10,050 nt of DNA, taken from positions 1-10,050 of the forward strand of contig CAYOFK010000120.1 of assembly GCA_964403185.1 (NCBI GenBank), written 5' to 3'. Each line of letters begins with the position of its first letter. Positions within the stretch are counted from its first letter, which is position 1. The notes under the pieces are model-generated. The model was given only the letters and a program-made list of their open reading frames with translations. It did not search any database and was not told the DNA's origin. Positions 6,549 to 10,050 of the stretch are shown in pieces. This stretch comes from CAYOFK01 sp964403185. Lineage in GTDB: Bacteria; Bacteroidota; Bacteroidia; Bacteroidales; VadinHA17. The position numbers and the translations under genes were made by a program.

Positions 6549-6795
6549 TAGTTAACAATTTGTATTTATTTGATCCTCAATATATTGATTTTGTCACGAA
6601 TTTTACGGTCAGGGCAAAATTCCCGCCAAAATCCTATGCCCAGTCTTCCTTCAGATTTTTCTCCAATATAGTTTCTTATTTTTGAAAGAAAGAACGGGGT
6701 GAACTATCGCCCCTTTCAGGAGTTATGTCCCAGGCCCTGTATTAGTCCCCATTCTTTCCTGTTGCACGTGTAAACTTAGTTAATTAATTAAGATC
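6549..6795. other. Spacer between the two fucosidase genes
   Basis: No gene is evident in these 247 bp. The sequence is AT-rich near the start of the 5214-6548 gene and ends in a TTAATTAATTAA run at 6779-6790, just past the stop of the 6796-8349 gene. I found no strong hairpin and no TAnnTTTG promoter element. Confidence 0.4.
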
Positions 6796-8349
6796 TCATT
6801 TGTAAATATCCGGGGCGGCTTCAGAAGGCAGCATATACAGCCCCAGTTCACCGATTGTCGGTCTCATACGGGAGGACTCTATGAATATCCTTATCCTTCC
6901 GGTGGTCGTTGCAGGAAATCTGAGTAATCTCTTGTACCCAACGGTGGTCCCGGTGGCAATGGTTCTCCACATGGATCCATCCCAGGCATCCAGAGAGAAT
7001 TTTTCGATACGTTGTCCGGCTCGTATATTTTCCTGGAGCATCAGGACATTAAATGTTTTTTGACCTTCCAATGATAACTCAAGAATACTGGAATCCATTG
7101 CAGCTTTTGATGCCCAGCAGGTTTCTATCTGACCATCATAAAGGTCAGAAGAACGCCTTATATTGGTAGTAACATTGGGAAGCACGCTGGCATTTTCAGC
7201 AAGGTTCTCATCAAAAGTCCGGTCAAGAATTTTCCTGAAACCCTGTAGCGACTTAATTTCATTTTCATGGATCAACCCACGCCGGTCGGGTGGCAGATTT
7301 AATAACAATACGGAGTTTTTCCCAACGGAGTTGAAGTAAATATCGAGCAATTTTTCCGGTGTTTTCACCAGGGTATCCTGACTGCTATGATAGAACCATC
7401 CCGGGCGGATGGATACATCCACTTCTGACGGATACCAGACCAGTGCTTTTGCGTTCAATATCCTTTTCCTGCTGCCCAGATCCTGTTCTGTAGGGTCCAA
7501 TTCCGGCCGGATGGGCACTTCATTCCCGGAGTGTCCGGTAATCACGTCCCAGTCTGTATTGTTGGCAGGAACCACACTCCATTCCGTATCTCTCCCGTAG
7601 CCACTTTCGGTTCCAACCCAGCGAACATCCGGGCCCATGATGGCAATAACTGCACCGGGTTGCAATTCCCGGATAAGTTGATAATAGCCATCCCAATCAA
7701 ATACCTGCTTTTTTCCATTGGGACCCTCCCCGTTGGCCCCGTCAAACCAGACCTCAGCAACCTCTCCGTAATTGGTTAAGAGTTCAGTAAGCTGGTTCAT
7801 AAAATAATCATTGTAGTCGTCCGTACCATAAGTAGGTTCATGCCGGTCCCAGGGGGACAGATACACACCAAACCTGAGTCCATATTCACGGCAGGCTGCA
7901 GCCACTTCACCCACCACATCCCCGTTGCCATCATTCCATGGACTGCTTTTCACGGAATGGTTGGTGAAAGCACTGGGCCAAAGGCAGAAGCCATCGTGAT
8001 GTTTTGCCGTCACTATCAGAAGTTTTAATCCTGCATCTTTACATACTTTCACCCACTGCCGGGCATCAAGTCCGGTAGGATTAAACCAGGCAGGATCCTC
8101 CGTCCCATCTCCCCATTCTTTATCGGTAAATGTATTTATGGTGAAGTGCACAAAAGCCGTCATTTCATATTTCTGCCAGGCAAGTTGCCTTTCCGAAGGT
8201 GCCACAGAAGCGGCTTTCCGGATAATCTGGTATTCACTATCCTCAGGATAGACACGGATCAGATTGTTTCCAAGGTTGTCCTCTGTTGGTCGCATACAGC
8301 CGGATAATACAGAAAACAGGCTCATTATTATCAACAGTATTTTTTTCAT
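6796..8349 (-). CDS. GH29-B-like alpha-L-fucosidase lipoprotein with C-terminal discoidin-like domain
   Basis: 517 residues beginning with a lipoprotein signal; the lipobox LSGC puts the lipidated cysteine at residue 18, so the enzyme is membrane-anchored, possibly at the cell surface. The GH29 barrel spans about 50-375: FVHFTINTF (66-74), LIVTAKHHDGFCLWPS (111-126), VYLSPWDRHEPTYG (162-175) and EVWFDGANGEG (199-209) with predicted nucleophile Asp203. WYPSEVDVSIRPGWFYH (305-321) matches the motif that in GH29-B enzymes carries the acid/base, here Glu309. GH29-B enzymes prefer alpha-1,3/1,4-fucose on branched acceptors. Residues about 383-508 look like an F5/8 type C (discoidin, CBM32-like) module, with SSDLYDGQIETCWAS and a closing RPTIGELGLY; it may bind carbohydrate. 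Its leader is CATTGCTAATACAAA, with no Shine-Dalgarno sequence. Linkage specificity is inferred from subfamily resemblance only. Confidence 0.9.
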   Translation of the reverse strand: MKKILLIIMSLFSVLSGCMRPTEDNLGNNLIRVYPEDSEYQIIRKAASVAPSERQLAWQKYEMTAFVHFTINTFTDKEWGDGTEDPAWFNPTGLDARQWVKVCKDAGLKLLIVTAKHHDGFCLWPSAFTNHSVKSSPWNDGNGDVVGEVAAACREYGLRFGVYLSPWDRHEPTYGTDDYNDYFMNQLTELLTNYGEVAEVWFDGANGEGPNGKKQVFDWDGYYQLIRELQPGAVIAIMGPDVRWVGTESGYGRDTEWSVVPANNTDWDVITGHSGNEVPIRPELDPTEQDLGSRKRILNAKALVWYPSEVDVSIRPGWFYHSSQDTLVKTPEKLLDIYFNSVGKNSVLLLNLPPDRRGLIHENEIKSLQGFRKILDRTFDENLAENASVLPNVTTNIRRSSDLYDGQIETCWASKAAMDSSILELSLEGQKTFNVLMLQENIRAGQRIEKFSLDAWDGSMWRTIATGTTVGYKRLLRFPATTTGRIRIFIESSRMRPTIGELGLYMLPSEAAPDIYK

Positions 8350-8684
8350 TTTGTATTAGCAATGATGGGATAAAGTTAATGATTAAAGAAAGTTTCATGG
8401 TAATTTAATGAATCCTTACTAAGAAAACAGAACTAACAAGCATCAGCCTCAGGGCTCAGCAGAATTCCATGTAGATCGACTCTGTAAGTCGATAAGCGAT
8501 TTGAAAAATCGCTTTACAGGCACCCGGCTAATGTTTATTCAGGTAACAGTTTGGTAACCAGACTCAGCAATTATAACAATCCGTCAGACAGTTATTCGCT
8601 TCCCGTATGAGACAGTTCGCTTTGCTCAAAAAATTCAGTATTTTGTTCCTGAAATTGCACAATTGCACCACAGTCATAAATGAA
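8350..8684. other. Gene-free interval between xylA and the GH29-B gene
   Basis: 335 bp without a credible gene. It holds a double hairpin at 8475-8519 and an inverted repeat at 8645-8694 that reaches into the end of xylA. The part next to the fucosidase start is AT-rich. TAACTTTA (minus strand, 8371-8378) is one mismatch from the Bacteroidota -7 element TAnnTTTG, but no matching -33 TTTG lies at the right distance. Confidence 0.55.
8475..8519. repeat. Double hairpin with alternative pairing
   Basis: Stem 1 is ATCGACT/AGTCGAT (8475-8481/8487-8493) with loop CTGTA. Directly after it, stem 2 is AAGCGATTT/AAATCGCTT (8494-8502/8506-8514) with a GAA loop. CTGTAA inside stem 1 (8482-8487) is also complementary to TTACAG at 8514-8519, so opening stem 1 would allow a longer structure around stem 2. 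It looks like a REP-type intergenic palindrome; a regulatory role is not established. Confidence 0.5.
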
Positions 8685-8694
8685 CTACAGGAAC
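8645..8694 (-). terminator. Inverted repeat at the 3' end of xylA, weak terminator candidate
   Basis: GTTCCTG (8645-8651) and CAGGAAC (8688-8694) are perfect complements 36 bp apart, and TTGCAC occurs twice between them. On the minus strand the structure would begin at the last xylA codons and be followed by AAAATACTG, without a T-run. The long loop makes this a weak call. Confidence 0.25.
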
Positions 8695-10022
8695 CTGCTA
8701 ATCAGTTGCTCAAAAAGTTCCTGCTTGCCACTGATTTGTTGAGGCTCGTTTGAATCAAGTGCATATTCGCGAAGATCTTCCAGGCTAAGTTCCCCCCTTT
8801 CAAATTTCTTTCCCATGTTTGAATCAAATGTGCAGTACCTGTTTTGGCGCCATTTCAGATAATCAGAATCCTGCAGAATTTTATGCGCGACGATCATTGC
8901 CTTTGCAAAAACATCCATGGCTGTGATGTGCGAAATAAAAACATCCTCCGGATCGGTTGAATTTCTTCTTGTTTTCGCATCGAAGTTTATGCCACCTGTG
9001 GAAAATCCTCCTGCCTGCAGGATCACGAGCATGGCTTCCACCGTTTCATAAAGGCTGGTTACAAACTGGTCGGTATCCCAGCCGTTCTGATAGTCGCCCC
9101 TGTTTGCATCAATACTGCCTAATAACCCGGCATCGGATGCAACCTGGAGTTCATGCTGGAAGGTATGACCGGCAAGGGTGGCATGGTTTACCTCAATATT
9201 CAGCTTAAAATCCTTATCCAAATCAAAATGCCTCAGGAAACCAATGACCGTCTCACTATCGAAATCATATTGGTGTTTGGTAGGTTCCATTGGTTTGGGC
9301 TCAATTAAGAAGGTCCCTTTAAATCCCTGTTTTCTACCATAATCCCGTGCCATTTGCAGGAAACGTGCCAGATGTTCCTTTTCCCGCTTCATATCCGTAT
9401 TTAACAGAGACATATATCCTTCACGTCCACCCCAGAACACATAGTTCTCTCCACCCAGGGCAATGGTGGCATCAATAGCATTTTTAACCTGTGTGGCAGC
9501 CCATGATACCACATTAAAATCGGGATTGGTAGATGCCCCGTTCATATATCTGGGATTCGAAAACACATTCGCTGTACCCCATAAAAGCTGCACTCCGCTG
9601 GAATTCTGCTTCTGGCGGGCATAATCCACAATGGCATTCAGCCGTTTTTCCGATTCCGAAATGGAACCGCCTTCCTCCACCAGGTCAAAGTCATGAAAAC
9701 AATAAAAGGGCGTTCCCAGCTTTGTAAAGAATTCAAATGCTGCATCCATCTTATCCCTGGCACGGGTCATGGGATCAGAACTCCGGTCCCACAGAAAGTT
9801 TTTGGTACCAGGTCCAAACGGATCTGCACCGGTTCCACAGAACGTATGCCAGTACGCAATGGCAAATCGCAATTGTTCTTTCAATGTCTTTTCATCTATA
9901 ATCATAGATTCATCATACCATCTAAACGCAAGAGGATTGTCAGAGTCAGGTCCTTCAAATTGAATTTTCCCAATGCCTTTAAAAAACTCTCTGTTTCCAA
10001 TTTCAACATTCATTCGAATCAT
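8685..10022 (-). CDS. xylA: Xylose isomerase
   Basis: 445 residues, the length of class II xylose isomerases. It converts D-xylose to D-xylulose in the cytoplasm using two divalent metal ions. Diagnostic residues are all visible: YCFHDFD with catalytic His110 and Asp113; IEPKPMEP with metal ligand Glu241 and Lys243; NIEVNHATLAGHTFQHE with Glu277 and His280; GSIDANRGDYQNGWDTDQF with Asp305, Asp316 and Asp318; and NFDAKTRR with Asp348. The early GIGKIQFEGPDSDNPLAFRWYD is typical of this class. The ATG at 10020-10022 fits, but the in-frame ATG at 10011-10013 would give nearly the same protein; neither has a Shine-Dalgarno sequence. Class II enzymes can also act on glucose. No xylulokinase or xylose transporter is visible; these would most likely lie to the right, upstream of xylA. 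Confidence 0.97.
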   Translation of the reverse strand: MIRMNVEIGNREFFKGIGKIQFEGPDSDNPLAFRWYDESMIIDEKTLKEQLRFAIAYWHTFCGTGADPFGPGTKNFLWDRSSDPMTRARDKMDAAFEFFTKLGTPFYCFHDFDLVEEGGSISESEKRLNAIVDYARQKQNSSGVQLLWGTANVFSNPRYMNGASTNPDFNVVSWAATQVKNAIDATIALGGENYVFWGGREGYMSLLNTDMKREKEHLARFLQMARDYGRKQGFKGTFLIEPKPMEPTKHQYDFDSETVIGFLRHFDLDKDFKLNIEVNHATLAGHTFQHELQVASDAGLLGSIDANRGDYQNGWDTDQFVTSLYETVEAMLVILQAGGFSTGGINFDAKTRRNSTDPEDVFISHITAMDVFAKAMIVAHKILQDSDYLKWRQNRYCTFDSNMGKKFERGELSLEDLREYALDSNEPQQISGKQELFEQLISRFL

Positions 10023-10050
10023 GTATTTAATTTAGGTTTAAGGTCGATTT

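Noticed and set aside
6549..6795. Riboswitch or promoter in the spacer between the fucosidase genes
   Set aside because: No TAnnTTTG element, strong stem or known aptamer motif could be seen by eye.
8587..8622. Imperfect direct repeat GACAGTTATTCGCTT / GACAGTTCGCTT, with GAGACAG recalling the palindromic element ends
   Set aside because: Only seven bases match the element's end, there is no partner inverted repeat, and the direct repeat is short enough to be chance.

Overview
The window reads as a chromosomal segment of a Bacteroidota (Bacteroidetes) bacterium, probably an environmental saprophytic one. The evidence is the gene content (secreted and lipoprotein GH29 fucosidases, Bacteroidota-like xylose isomerase, DUF4136 lipoprotein, DUF481 outer-membrane protein), moderately AT-rich DNA, and AT-rich leaders without a clear Shine-Dalgarno sequence in front of every start codon. 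The assignment rests on remembered family features, not on a database search.

Layout. Positions 2-280 hold the 3' end of a plus-strand gene entering from the left. All six complete genes are on the minus strand. Read 5'->3' (right to left) they are xylA (8685-10022), a GH29 fucosidase lipoprotein with a C-terminal discoidin-like domain (6796-8349), a second secreted GH29 fucosidase (5214-6548), a trans-3-hydroxy-L-proline dehydratase of the proline racemase superfamily (3998-5026), a DUF481 outer-membrane protein (2484-3521), a DUF4136 lipoprotein (1732-2331) and an LpxL/HtrB-type acyltransferase (683-1567). Gaps of about 150 to 480 bp separate them, so they need not be a single operon.

The right half (5.2-10 kb) looks like carbohydrate catabolism: two fucosidases of different GH29 types would remove fucose outside the cell or in the periplasm, and xylose isomerase would handle D-xylose in the cytoplasm. 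No SusC/SusD pair, sulfatase or regulator is visible, so this is at most a fragment of a utilization locus. The left half (0.7-3.5 kb) is envelope-related. The dehydratase between them belongs to hydroxyproline breakdown and has no visible pathway partner.

The gene-free gaps are the most unusual part. Two copies of a short palindromic, MITE-like element (296-429 and 3917-3988) have 16-17 bp terminal inverted repeats. They are 71/72 identical outside one 60-bp block, lie in opposite orientations, and each begins 9-15 bp after a stop codon in the same orientation relative to that gene. Other gaps hold compact hairpins, three of which share a TGAA apex, and a GC-rich hairpin. I saw no tRNA, rRNA, CRISPR array, transposase or integrase gene. 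Nothing amounts to a convincing new multi-gene system; the 3'-end palindromic element is the best lead.
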